Positions 1 through 7,642 of a stretch of DNA of 64,000 nt are shown piece by piece. The DNA is from Ectothiorhodospira haloalkaliphila ATCC 51935. GTDB taxonomy: Bacteria > Pseudomonadota > Gammaproteobacteria > Ectothiorhodospirales > Ectothiorhodospiraceae. The DNA lies in assembly GCF_000633935.1 (NCBI RefSeq), contig NZ_KK214998.1, forward strand, positions 255,451-319,450, read 5' to 3'. The stretch's first letter is position 1, and each line of letters opens with the position of its first letter. A program made the position numbers and the translations under genes. The notes under the pieces were generated by a model. The model did not search any database. It was not told the DNA's origin and worked only from the letters and a program-made list of their open reading frames with translations.

Positions 1-1
1 T

Positions 2-283
2 CTCCCCCTGTCCCCCCAGGGCACGCCCTTCCAGCAGCGTGTGTGGGCAGCCCTGTGCCGCATTCCCCCGGGCGCCCCGATCACCTACGGTCAGCTTGCC
101 CGGCACCTGAACACCGGCCCCCGGGCCATCGGCGGCGCCTGCCGCCGAAATCCCCTGCCCATCATCATCCCCTGTCATCGCGTCGTCCCCGCCCACGGCG
201 GCCTGGGCGGCTATGGCGGCGCCACCCGGGGCGCCGGCCCTCGCATCAAGCAATGGCTCCTCGTCCACGAAAAAACCCTCTGA
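2..283 (+). CDS. ogt: O6-alkylguanine-DNA alkyltransferase, C-terminal part (cut by window edge)
   Basis: The reading frame is open to the left edge, so only the last ~93 codons are present and the true start lies outside. The fragment carries the whole methyltransferase catalytic domain signature: a GTPFQQRVW-like entry, then RAIGGACRRNP, then the active-site motif PCHRV and the GGYGG turn. The family transfers alkyl groups from O6-alkylguanine in DNA irreversibly to the cysteine of PCHRV, a suicide repair reaction in the cytoplasm. Whether it is Ogt or the catalytic half of Ada cannot be decided from the fragment. An internal GTG at position 41 lies inside the conserved domain and is not a start. 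Confidence 0.93.
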   Translation, partial: LPLSPQGTPFQQRVWAALCRIPPGAPITYGQLARHLNTGPRAIGGACRRNPLPIIIPCHRVVPAHGGLGGYGGATRGAGPRIKQWLLVHEKTL

Positions 284-308
284 TCCCCTGAGATGGCTCC
301 TGCCCCCT

Positions 309-388
309 TGTGGGAGCGGGCCTGCCCGCGAAAGGGGACGGCACACAGCCTCGGTGCCCCCCATTCGCGGCCAAGGGCCGCTCCCACA
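309..388. repeat. Paired (inverted) REP element
   Basis: Begins TGTGGGAGCGGGCC and ends in the mirrored GGGCCGCTCCCACA. Each end is a REP-like head, TGTGGGAG followed by a short hairpin (GCGGG-CCCGC on the left, GCGGCC-GGCCGC on the right) and CGAA. This is the same family as the arrays beside the RAYT gene at 11.8 kb. Together with the next element it fills most of the 400-base gene-free stretch between ogt and soxA. Confidence 0.85.
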
Positions 389-439
389 AAAGCCCCTTTC
401 TGAGCCACCTATGAATCTTCCTCCACACACCCTATGCCA

Positions 440-520
440 TGTGGGAGCGGGCCTTGCCCGCGAACGGGGAGGGCACACAAGCCCGGTGCCCCCTATTCGC
501 GGCCAAGGGTCGCTCCCACA
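440..520. repeat. Paired (inverted) REP element
   Basis: Second copy, 51 bases after the first and nearly identical to it: TGTGGGAGCGGGCCTTGCCC at the left and the mirrored GGTCGCTCCCACA at the right. The core between the two heads has the same length and near-identical sequence to that of the 309-388 copy, so the two look like a recent tandem duplication. Confidence 0.85.
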
Positions 521-600
521 AAAGCCCCCTCTGAGCTACCTCTCGATCCTCGTCCCTTCCATAAGAAATTACTAATGGTTATGTGTTTATTCCATATCGA

Positions 601-629
601 TTGACATTTGCCAACGCTGGACGCAGTCT
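601..629 (+). promoter_or_regulatory. Candidate soxA promoter (perfect -35, weak -10)
   Basis: A perfect TTGACA at 601-606 lies directly downstream of an unusually AT-rich block (about 560-600) in an otherwise GC-rich window. No good -10 follows: the hexamers 17 to 19 bases on (CAGTCT to GTCTAT) match poorly, so it may need an activator. It lies about 75 bases before the soxA start. This is inference from sequence only. Confidence 0.3.
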
Positions 630-682
630 ATGGCTGGGCGCTTCCATCACCACCCGGGCACAGGGGGCCGGAGGGGCGCCAC

Positions 683-1519
683 ATGACCAGAATAAAAGCG
701 CGGAGGATTTGGAACATGTTCAAGCATGTATTGATCGCTACGGCCTTGGCCGGGAGCGTGGTCGGGGGGGCGGCCGCGTCGGACTCGCCCTACCTCACCG
801 GCCGGGAACAGCTCATGATGCTGGCGGATGACAACCCGGCAGAGCTCACCGAGTGGCGGGGGGAGGATCTGTATCACGAGCCCAGAGGGCCCAGGAACGT
901 ATCTCTGGAGCAGTGTGACTTCGGCCTCGGCCCTGGTGTGCTCGAGGGGGCCTATGTGCAGATGCCCCGGTATTTCGAGGACACCGGCCGCGTCATGGAT
1001 CTGGAGAGCCGCATCATCCACTGCATGAAGACACTGCAGGGCTTCACCGAGGAGGATGACCCCGTTGCGCGCAAGCACTCGTCGGATACGCGCGAGGCGG
1101 ACCTGGTGGCCATCTACACCTACGTGGCCGCCCAGTCCAACGGTATGGCCTGGAACCCACCCATGGACCACCCCATGGAACGGCTCACCCGGGATGCCGG
1201 CGAGGTGCTCTTCCACCGCCGCGCCGGGAGCATGGATTTTGGTTGCGTGTCCTGCCATAGCGAACCCCGCAAGCGCATTCGCCTCTCGTTCCTGCCGGTG
1301 ACCTCCAACCAGGAGGAGTGGTCCAAGGCCATCTCCTGGCCTGCTTACCGCATCGGCCACGGTGTGGTGAGAAGTTCACAGCACCGCGTACGGGGTTGCT
1401 ACTACCAGATGCGCCAGGCTGGCGTGAAGTTCGGTTCCGATGCGTCCATTGCGATCCTCTCTTACTGGACCGATCAGGCCCGGGGCGGTGAGGCCACATT
1501 GCCGGATCTGAAGCGCTGA
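683..1519 (+). CDS. soxA: Sulfur-oxidation c-type cytochrome SoxA
   Basis: 278 aa. A basic n-region and hydrophobic stretch ending near AAAS form a Sec signal peptide, so the protein is periplasmic. One heme-binding CVSCH motif lies at residues 188-192, and a second conserved cysteine (C239, in RGCYYQMR) matches the SoxA heme-ligand/active-site cysteine that carries the persulfide. Two further cysteines (in LEQCDF and IIHCMK) fit the disulfide seen in single-heme SoxA. SoxA pairs with SoxX and joins thiosulfate to the SoxYZ carrier. The start at 683 has GGAGGGG six bases upstream; an in-frame ATG at 716, also preceded by GGAGG, is an alternative. soxX follows after 16 bases. No soxYZ, soxB or soxK is nearby. 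Confidence 0.93.
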   Translation: MTRIKARRIWNMFKHVLIATALAGSVVGGAAASDSPYLTGREQLMMLADDNPAELTEWRGEDLYHEPRGPRNVSLEQCDFGLGPGVLEGAYVQMPRYFEDTGRVMDLESRIIHCMKTLQGFTEEDDPVARKHSSDTREADLVAIYTYVAAQSNGMAWNPPMDHPMERLTRDAGEVLFHRRAGSMDFGCVSCHSEPRKRIRLSFLPVTSNQEEWSKAISWPAYRIGHGVVRSSQHRVRGCYYQMRQAGVKFGSDASIAILSYWTDQARGGEATLPDLKR

Positions 1520-1535
1520 TAAGGGGGGAGAAGAG

Positions 1536-2285
1536 ATGACCAACAAGACAAGATATACGGCCTGCATGGGCCTGGCCCTGTCGGCCGGCCTGCTCGCCGG
1601 CTGCGTACAGGTGGGTGCCCAGAACGATGAAAAAAGGGATTTCACGAAGATGTCTCCGGAGGAGTATGCCGATTACCTGATCTTCGAGTCGGATAGCTTC
1701 AACCTGGCTCAAGAGGTTCAGGAGGGTGGCACCGCGCGGGAACGCATGCAGCAGGATGAGCTGCAACGCCTGTGCAGCGAGACCCGCAACCGCCCCCACG
1801 GGGAGATCGCCACGCGCATCGTCACCATGGCCCGGGCCAGCTTTCAATACCCGGAGGACGGCATCCAGCTGGGCGACTGGGAGAAGGGCCGTGAACTGGC
1901 CCGCAGCGGCTACGGGTTCCGCATCGGCCACAACTACGACAACCCGGAACGTACCGTAGGCGGCAACTGCTATGCGTGCCACCAGATGGACCCGGAAGAG
2001 CTGGCCTACGGGAACATCGGCCCGAGCCTGAGCAATTACGGTGAGCTGCGTGGCAACACCGAGGCGGTGCGACGGTTCGTTTACGAGATGATCTACAACC
2101 CCCACGCCTACTTCCCCTGCACTTCCATGCCGCGCATGGGTCATAACGAGTTCCTCACCCAGGATTCCATTTCCCACATCATGGCCTACCTGCTGGATGC
2201 CGAGTCCCCGGTGAATGCCCGCAAGAAGGACCCGGATGCGGAGGTGGATCCGGCGGCCGCCCCGTCCGGGGATACGGGTTTCTGA
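1536..2285 (+). CDS. soxX: Sulfur-oxidation c-type cytochrome SoxX (predicted lipoprotein)
   Basis: 249 aa. A class I heme motif CYACH is at residues 145-149, followed by a NIGPSLSNYG segment and MPRMGHNEFLT, which supplies the distal methionine ligand and is typical of SoxX. The N-terminus ends in a lipobox (LAGC, cysteine 23), so the protein should be lipid-anchored and not freely periplasmic. The region between lipobox and heme (~120 residues) is longer than in short SoxX proteins. A strong ribosome site (AAGGGGGGAG) precedes the ATG. It accepts electrons released when SoxA conjugates thiosulfate to SoxYZ. The C-terminus is a Pro/Ala/Asp-rich tail without recognisable domain. Confidence 0.93.
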   Translation: MTNKTRYTACMGLALSAGLLAGCVQVGAQNDEKRDFTKMSPEEYADYLIFESDSFNLAQEVQEGGTARERMQQDELQRLCSETRNRPHGEIATRIVTMARASFQYPEDGIQLGDWEKGRELARSGYGFRIGHNYDNPERTVGGNCYACHQMDPEELAYGNIGPSLSNYGELRGNTEAVRRFVYEMIYNPHAYFPCTSMPRMGHNEFLTQDSISHIMAYLLDAESPVNARKKDPDAEVDPAAAPSGDTGF

Positions 2286-2299
2286 TCCCCGGCAATCCC

Positions 2300-2392
2300 T
2301 GTGGGAGCGGGCCTTGCCCGCGAAGGCGGCAGGCACAAAGCTCAGGCAGGTCGCTGCTATCCCAGCGATTCGCTGGCAGGCCAGCTCCCACA
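2300..2392. repeat. Paired (inverted) REP element
   Basis: Left head TGTGGGAGCGGGCCTTGCCC, right head mirrored as GCTGGCAGGCCAGCTCCCACA. Here the right hairpin stem is GCTGGC/GCCAGC, different from the left stem, yet each stem stays self-complementary. It lies 15 bases after the soxX stop and could also act as its transcription end or mRNA stabiliser. Confidence 0.85.
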
Positions 2393-2437
2393 GGAAGCCC
2401 CACAACCCACCCAGCCCCCTGAAATTCCCCTCACCCT

Positions 2438-2466
2438 CTTGAAATCCTACCCACTCACCCCCATAC
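2438..2466 (+). promoter_or_regulatory. Heat-shock (sigma-32) promoter of htpG
   Basis: CTTGAAA at 2438-2444, a 14-base spacer, then CCCCATAC at 2459-2466. This agrees with the sigma-32 consensus (CTTGAAA, 13-17 bases, CCCCATnT) in all but the last base. It is placed correctly for an mRNA starting near 2472 with a ~35-base leader before the htpG ATG at 2507. The match to a heat-shock gene makes chance unlikely. Confidence 0.8.
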
Positions 2467-2506
2467 CACTCCGCGAGTCAATTCACCTATCAACAGCGGA
2501 GCCCCC

Positions 2507-4393
2507 ATGAGCGTCGATACGCACAAGGAAACCCGACAGTTCCAGACCGAGGTCAGCCAACTGCTGCACCTGATGATCAACGCGCTGTACTCCAACAAGG
2601 AGATCTTCCTGCGCGAACTCATCTCCAACGCCGCCGATGCCTGCGACAAGCTGCGCTTCGAGGCCCTCTCCGACGATGCCCTGATGGAAGGCGAGGGCGA
2701 ACTGGGCATCCAGGTGGAGTACGACAAGGACACCCGCACCGTGACCGTGCGCGACAACGGCATCGGCATGAGCCGGGATGACGTCATCAACAACATCGGC
2801 ACCATCGCCCACTCCGGCACCCGGGAGTTCCTCAGCCGCCTCACCGGTGACCAGAAGAAGGATGCCCACCTCATCGGCCAGTTTGGCGTGGGCTTCTATT
2901 CCTCCTTCATCGTCGCCGACCGGGTGACCCTCACCACCCGCCGCGCCGGCATGGGCGCCGAGCACGGCGTGCGCTGGGAGTCCGACGGCAGCGGCGAGTT
3001 CACCGTGGAGACGGTGGAGAAGGCCGGGCGGGGCACCGAGGTGGTCCTGCACCTGAAGAAGGACGAGGACGAATTCCTGGATGAATTCCGCCTGCGCCAC
3101 ATCATCACCCGCTACTCCGACCACATCCCCCTGCCCATCGCCATGCGCAAGCGGGACGATGACGGCAAGGCCCTGGACGAGTGGGAGACGGTCAACCGGG
3201 CCTCGGCCCTGTGGACCCGCTCCAAATCGGACATCTCCGACGAGGAGTACAAGGAGTTCTACAAGCACGTGGCCCACGACTTCGAGGAGCCGCTCACCTG
3301 GACCCACAACCGGGTGGAAGGGCGCCAGGAATACACCTCGCTGCTGTACATCCCCAAGCGTGCCCCCTTCGACCTGTGGGACCGGGATCGCCGTCACGGC
3401 ATCAAGCTCTACGTGCAGCGGGTGTTCATCATGGACGATGCCGAGCAGCTCATGCCCACCTATCTGCGCTTCGTGCGCGGGGTGGTGGACTCCAACGATC
3501 TGCCCCTGAACATTTCCCGGGAAATTCTGCAGAACAACCGCCTGATCGACGGTGTTCGCTCCGGTTCAGTGAAAAAGGTCCTGGGGCTGCTGGAAGACCT
3601 GGCGAAGAAGGATCCCGAGGAATATCAGACCTTCTGGGACGCCTTCGGCCGCGTGCTCAAGGAAGGCCCTGCAGAGGACTACGCCAACCGGGAGCAGATC
3701 GGTCGCCTGCTGCGCTTTGCCAGCACCCACACCGGCGAGGCCACCCAGAACGTCTCCCTGGCCGACTACATCGGCCGCATGAAGGAAGGGCAGGACACCA
3801 TCTACTACATCACCGCCGACAGCCACACGGCGGCCCTGCACAGCCCGCACCTGGAGGTCTTCCGCAAGCGGGGCATCGAGGTGTTGCTACTCTCCGACCG
3901 GGTGGACGAGTGGCTGGTCTCGCACCTGCACGAGTTCGAGGGCAAGTCCCTCAAGTCCGTGGCCAAGGGCGACCTGGACCTGGGCGACACCGAGACGGAA
4001 GAGGAGAAAAAGGCCCAGCAGGAGGCCGAGGAGCAGGTCAAGGACCTGCTGCCGCGCATCCAGGAGGCCCTGGGCGAGCGGGTCAAGGAGGTGAAGTTCT
4101 CCCACCGCCTCACCGACTCCCCGGCCTGCATCGTGCTCTCCGAAGACGAGATGGCCCTGTACATGCAGCAGTTGCTCAAGCAGGCGGGTCAGAACCTGCC
4201 GGACACCAAACCGGTGCTGGAGGTGAACCCCACCCACCGTCTCATCCAGCGCATGGGCGAGGAGACCGACGAGGCCCGGTTCAAGGACTGGTCCAGCCTG
4301 CTGCTGGATCAGGCCGTACTGGCCGAGGGCGGGCAGCTGGAGGATCCGGCGGGCTTCGTGAAGCGCCTCAATACCCTCATCACCCACGGCTGA
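2507..4393 (+). CDS. htpG: Molecular chaperone HtpG (bacterial Hsp90)
   Basis: 628 aa, normal for the family. The N-terminal GHKL ATPase domain shows the ATP-site motifs [17 protein letters not shown] and GQFGVGFYS within the first ~130 residues. The middle domain contains the NISREILQ segment, and the C-terminal dimerisation domain is complete. HtpG is a cytoplasmic ATP-dependent chaperone that remodels client proteins with DnaK. A consensus sigma-32 promoter lies just upstream, so heat induction is expected. GCGGAG precedes the ATG. Confidence 0.98.
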   Translation: MSVDTHKETRQFQTEVSQLLHLMINALYSNKEIFLRELISNAADACDKLRFEALSDDALMEGEGELGIQVEYDKDTRTVTVRDNGIGMSRDDVINNIGTIAHSGTREFLSRLTGDQKKDAHLIGQFGVGFYSSFIVADRVTLTTRRAGMGAEHGVRWESDGSGEFTVETVEKAGRGTEVVLHLKKDEDEFLDEFRLRHIITRYSDHIPLPIAMRKRDDDGKALDEWETVNRASALWTRSKSDISDEEYKEFYKHVAHDFEEPLTWTHNRVEGRQEYTSLLYIPKRAPFDLWDRDRRHGIKLYVQRVFIMDDAEQLMPTYLRFVRGVVDSNDLPLNISREILQNNRLIDGVRSGSVKKVLGLLEDLAKKDPEEYQTFWDAFGRVLKEGPAEDYANREQIGRLLRFASTHTGEATQNVSLADYIGRMKEGQDTIYYITADSHTAALHSPHLEVFRKRGIEVLLLSDRVDEWLVSHLHEFEGKSLKSVAKGDLDLGDTETEEEKKAQQEAEEQVKDLLPRIQEALGERVKEVKFSHRLTDSPACIVLSEDEMALYMQQLLKQAGQNLPDTKPVLEVNPTHRLIQRMGEETDEARFKDWSSLLLDQAVLAEGGQLEDPAGFVKRLNTLITHG

Positions 4394-4414
4394 TCCACGG
4401 TCAAACCCGTAGGA

Positions 4415-4439
4415 GATGGCCCCGATCGTCGGGGCCATC
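4415..4439 (+). terminator. Hairpin after htpG, possible terminator
   Basis: A perfect 11-bp stem (GATGGCCCCGA / TCGGGGCCATC) with a TCG loop starts 22 bases after the htpG stop. There is no T-tract directly behind it (ACTCACCCCTT follows), so it may be a 3' stabilising hairpin and not a strong intrinsic terminator. Confidence 0.55.
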
Positions 4440-4754
4440 ACTCACCCCTTCGCATCTTCCCTCCGGTCGCCGACCGTTCGTCGGATCAAAAAAAATTATC
4501 CGTCCCGACCGAACCCCTGGAACCCCGCGTCCCAGGCCCGTTTCGGCGTGCTTCGCCTCTCCCGCACCTCCCCCTGAGCCCCCTGTGAGCGCTTGAAATC
4601 CCTCCGCCAACTGCCTAAGCTTCGATCGCCTCACATCCATGATGTTGTGTTCTGGTTAATCATCAACCACAACAGATAGTAGAAAAAGGATCCCGCCACC
4701 ATGAAATCCCAGTCCCGCCAGGCCCTTGCAACCGTCGTCTCAAGGGAGGTCCCC
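4440..4754. other. Gene-free leader region before nrdJa
   Basis: About 315 bases with no credible gene. I looked for a B12-box cobalamin riboswitch, which often precedes class II reductase genes, and could not recognise one. The only structured element I see is the inverted repeat at 4643-4674. A short AT-rich run (AAAAAAATTAT, 4488-4500) could belong to a promoter. Confidence 0.5.
4643..4674. promoter_or_regulatory. Inverted repeat upstream of nrdJa
   Basis: Outer arms TGTTGT / ACAACA and inner arms GGTT / AACC enclose AATCATC, with a five-base bulge on the left side. It sits about 80 bases before the chosen nrdJa start. It may be a regulator binding site or RNA hairpin. It does not match the NrdR-box consensus as I know it. 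Confidence 0.35.
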
Positions 4755-6857
4755 ATGCAGCCCGCCTCCATGGATATCTGGGACAAGAAATACCGCCTCA
4801 AGACCCGCACCGGTGAGGATCTGGATCCCACCATCGACGACACCTGGAAGCGGGTCGCCCGCGCCCTGGCCGACGTGGAGGCCGAGCCGGGCCTGCGCGA
4901 GACCTGGTACGAGCGCTTCCTCTGGGCCCTGCGCCTGGGGGCCATCCCGGCCGGGCGCATCATCGCCAACGCCGGTGCCTGGGCACACAAGCCCGCCACC
5001 TCCACCATCAACTGCACCGTGTCCGGCTCCATCCACGACTCCATGGACGACATCCTGGAAAAGCTTCACGAGGCGGGCCTCACCCTCAAGGCCGGCAGCG
5101 GCATCGGCTACGATTTCTCCACCCTGCGCCCCCGGGGTGCCTATGTCTCCGGCGCGGGCGCCTACACCTCCGGCCCCCTGTCGTTCATGGAGATCTACGA
5201 CAAGATGTGCTTCACCGTCTCCTCCGCCGGGGGGCGGCGTGGTGCCCAGATGGGCACCTTCGACATCGGCCATCCCGATGTGCAGGACTTCATCCGCGCC
5301 AAGCGCACCGATGGCTGCCTACGGCAGTTCAACCTGTCGCTGCTGATCACCGCCGACTTCATGGAAGCCGTGAAGAACGACGCCCAGTGGCCGCTGGCCT
5401 TCCCCCTGGGCCCCCAGGAGGCGGAACAGGACGGCATCGACCTGAACGATCCCGCCCAGGTCCTGTGGCGCGACTGGCCCGTGGACAACGACTACATCAC
5501 CAATGACGAAGGCCTGGTGGCCTGCCGCATCTACAAGATGCTGCCGGCCCGCAACCTGTGGAACATGGTGATGACCTCCACCTACGACTACGCCGAGCCG
5601 GGCTTCGTGCTCATCGACAAGGTCAACGAGATGAACAACAACTGGTGGTGCGAGCAGATCCGCGCCACCAACCCCTGTGGCGAGCAACCCCTGCCGCCCT
5701 ATGGCGCCTGCCTGCTGGGTTCCATCAACCTGACCCGTTTCGTGCAGGATCCCTTCACCGATCAGGCCCGCTTCGATATGGAGACCTTCCGCGAGGTGGT
5801 GGCCGTGTTCACCCGCATGCTGGACAACGTGGTGGAGATCAACGGCCTGCCGTTGCCGGAGCAGCGCGAGGAGATCTCCCGCAAGCGCCGCCACGGCATG
5901 GGCTATCTGGGGCTGGGCTCCGCCATCACCATGCTGGGCATGAAATACGGCGACGAGGGTTCCCTGGCCTTCACCGAAGAAGTCACCCGCGAGATGGCCC
6001 TGGCCGGCTGGCGCGCCGGACTGGAACTGGCCCGGGAGAAGGGGCCGGCCCCCATCATGGACGAGGAATTCCAGGTGACCCCGGCCATGCTGCGCCTGCG
6101 TCCGGAACTGGAGAAGGACGGCATCAAGGTGGGCGATACCCTCAAGGGCCGGGTGCTGCATGCCCGCTACAGCCGCTACATGCAGCGGGTGGCCCAGGCG
6201 GACCCCGAACTGGTGGAGGCCCTGGCCGAGGAGGGCTGCCGCTTCACCCACCACAGCTCCATCGCCCCCACGGGGACCATCTCCCTGTCCCTGGCCAACA
6301 ACGCCAGCAACGGCATCGAGCCCTCGTTCGCCCATCACTACGCCCGCAACATCATCCGTTCGGGCCGCAAGACCAAGGAAAAGGTGGACGTGTTCTCCTA
6401 CGAGCTGCTGGCCTACCGGGAATTGGTGAACGCGAAGGCCATGCCGTATTCCGAGGAGCCGGGCGCCCAGTTGCCTGAGTACTTCATCACCGCCGACGAC
6501 ATCACGCCCAAGTCCCATGTGGACGTGCAGGCAGCGGCGCAGAAATGGATCGACTCCTCCATCTCCAAGACCGCCAACGTGCCCACGGACTACCGCTTCG
6601 AGGACTTCAAGGACATCTACCGCTATGCCTATGAGCAGGGCCTGAAGGGCTGCACCACCTTCCGCTTCAACCCGGAGGCCTTCCAGGGCGTGCTGGTCAA
6701 GGAAAAGGACCTGGAAAACACCACCTACCGGTTCGTCCTGGAAGATGGCAGTGTGGTGCTGGCCAAGGGCAACGAGGAAGTGGAATACGACGGCGAGAGC
6801 CACAATGCCGCCAATCTCTACGAGGCCCTGAAGGAAGGGTACTACGGCAAATTCTGA
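4755..6857 (+). CDS. nrdJ: Adenosylcobalamin-dependent (class II) ribonucleotide reductase, catalytic part NrdJa
   Basis: 700 aa. Reduces ribonucleotides to deoxyribonucleotides with a B12-derived radical and so works with or without oxygen. Seen: C87 in TINCTVSG and C633 in KGCTTFRFN (the likely substrate-reducing cysteine pair), N306-C308-E310 in NPCGEQ (active site with thiyl cysteine), and PTGTISLSLANNASNG. The start at 4755 is chosen because AAGGGAGG lies at 4742-4749; an in-frame ATG at 4701 has no comparable site. The protein stops right after the barrel and lacks the zinc-ribbon tail, which is encoded by the next gene 17 bases on. This split form (nrdJa-nrdJb) is also known from Pseudomonas. 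Confidence 0.96.
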   Translation: MQPASMDIWDKKYRLKTRTGEDLDPTIDDTWKRVARALADVEAEPGLRETWYERFLWALRLGAIPAGRIIANAGAWAHKPATSTINCTVSGSIHDSMDDILEKLHEAGLTLKAGSGIGYDFSTLRPRGAYVSGAGAYTSGPLSFMEIYDKMCFTVSSAGGRRGAQMGTFDIGHPDVQDFIRAKRTDGCLRQFNLSLLITADFMEAVKNDAQWPLAFPLGPQEAEQDGIDLNDPAQVLWRDWPVDNDYITNDEGLVACRIYKMLPARNLWNMVMTSTYDYAEPGFVLIDKVNEMNNNWWCEQIRATNPCGEQPLPPYGACLLGSINLTRFVQDPFTDQARFDMETFREVVAVFTRMLDNVVEINGLPLPEQREEISRKRRHGMGYLGLGSAITMLGMKYGDEGSLAFTEEVTREMALAGWRAGLELAREKGPAPIMDEEFQVTPAMLRLRPELEKDGIKVGDTLKGRVLHARYSRYMQRVAQADPELVEALAEEGCRFTHHSSIAPTGTISLSLANNASNGIEPSFAHHYARNIIRSGRKTKEKVDVFSYELLAYRELVNAKAMPYSEEPGAQLPEYFITADDITPKSHVDVQAAAQKWIDSSISKTANVPTDYRFEDFKDIYRYAYEQGLKGCTTFRFNPEAFQGVLVKEKDLENTTYRFVLEDGSVVLAKGNEEVEYDGESHNAANLYEALKEGYYGKF

Positions 6858-6874
6858 ATCAGGGGCACAGGTAC

Positions 6875-7642
6875 ATGACCATCAAGATTGACAAACCGAT
6901 CGTGGATTTCGGAATCTGGCGGGAAGAATCCGCCGAGGAGAGCGCCGCTCAGGCCGGCGCCCCCACGGAATCGTCCGCTCCGCCGGCGGCGCCCAGTGCG
7001 CCCGCGCCGGCCCCCGCGCAGCCCGCCCAGGGCTCCGCCAAGGTGGTGCACATGCACGAGAAGCTGGAACGGCCCGAGATGCTGCTCGGGTCCACCTACA
7101 AGCTGAAGACGCCGCTGTCGGAGCACGCCCTGTACGTGACCATCAACGACGTGATCCTGAACCCGGGCACTGAACACGAGCTGCGCCGGCCCTTCGAGAT
7201 CTTCATCAACTCCAAGAACATGGACCACTTCCAGTGGATCGTGGCCCTCACCCGGATCATCTCGGCGGTATTCCGCAAGGGCGGGGACGTGACCTTCCTG
7301 GTGGAGGAACTGCGTTCGGTGTTCGACCCCCGCGGCGGCTATTTCAAGAAGGGCGGCAAGTACATGCCCTCCCTGGTGGCCGAGATCGGCGACGCCATCG
7401 AGAGCCACATGCGCATGATCGGCCTGATCAAGGACGACGGCCTGGACGAACACCAGCGCCGCCTGGTGGAGGAAAAGCGCGCCCAGTACGAAGAAAGCGT
7501 GCACCAGGCCAGCGACGATCCCCAGGCCCGGGAAAGCTTCCCCCCCGGCGCCCAGCTCTGCGGCAAGTGCCACACCCAGGCCGTGGTCGTCATGGACAAC
7601 TGCCTCACCTGCCTCAACTGCGGGGATAGCAAGTGCGGTTGA
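6875..7642 (+). CDS. Class II ribonucleotide reductase, C-terminal part NrdJb
   Basis: 255 aa. An N-terminal short domain is followed by an Ala/Pro-rich linker (about 28-52), then the conserved domain that in one-piece class II reductases follows the barrel. The last ~30 residues form a cysteine-rich zinc-ribbon tail: CGKC, then CLTCLNCGDSKCG. In the family such C-terminal cysteines re-reduce the active-site pair and exchange with thioredoxin. The gene follows nrdJa by 17 bases and surely acts with it. It ends convergently, overlapping the DUF2339 gene on the other strand by 29 bases. Confidence 0.93.
   Translation: MTIKIDKPIVDFGIWREESAEESAAQAGAPTESSAPPAAPSAPAPAPAQPAQGSAKVVHMHEKLERPEMLLGSTYKLKTPLSEHALYVTINDVILNPGTEHELRRPFEIFINSKNMDHFQWIVALTRIISAVFRKGGDVTFLVEELRSVFDPRGGYFKKGGKYMPSLVAEIGDAIESHMRMIGLIKDDGLDEHQRRLVEEKRAQYEESVHQASDDPQARESFPPGAQLCGKCHTQAVVVMDNCLTCLNCGDSKCG

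Noticed and set aside
4394..4754. Cobalamin riboswitch before nrdJa
   Set aside because: I looked for the B12 box and could not find a match; only an inverted repeat is visible. A covariance-model search would be decisive.
5319..6803. 494-residue minus-strand frame inside nrdJa
   Set aside because: Shadow of a clear class II reductase; no domain recognised and composition biased to His, Gly, Val.
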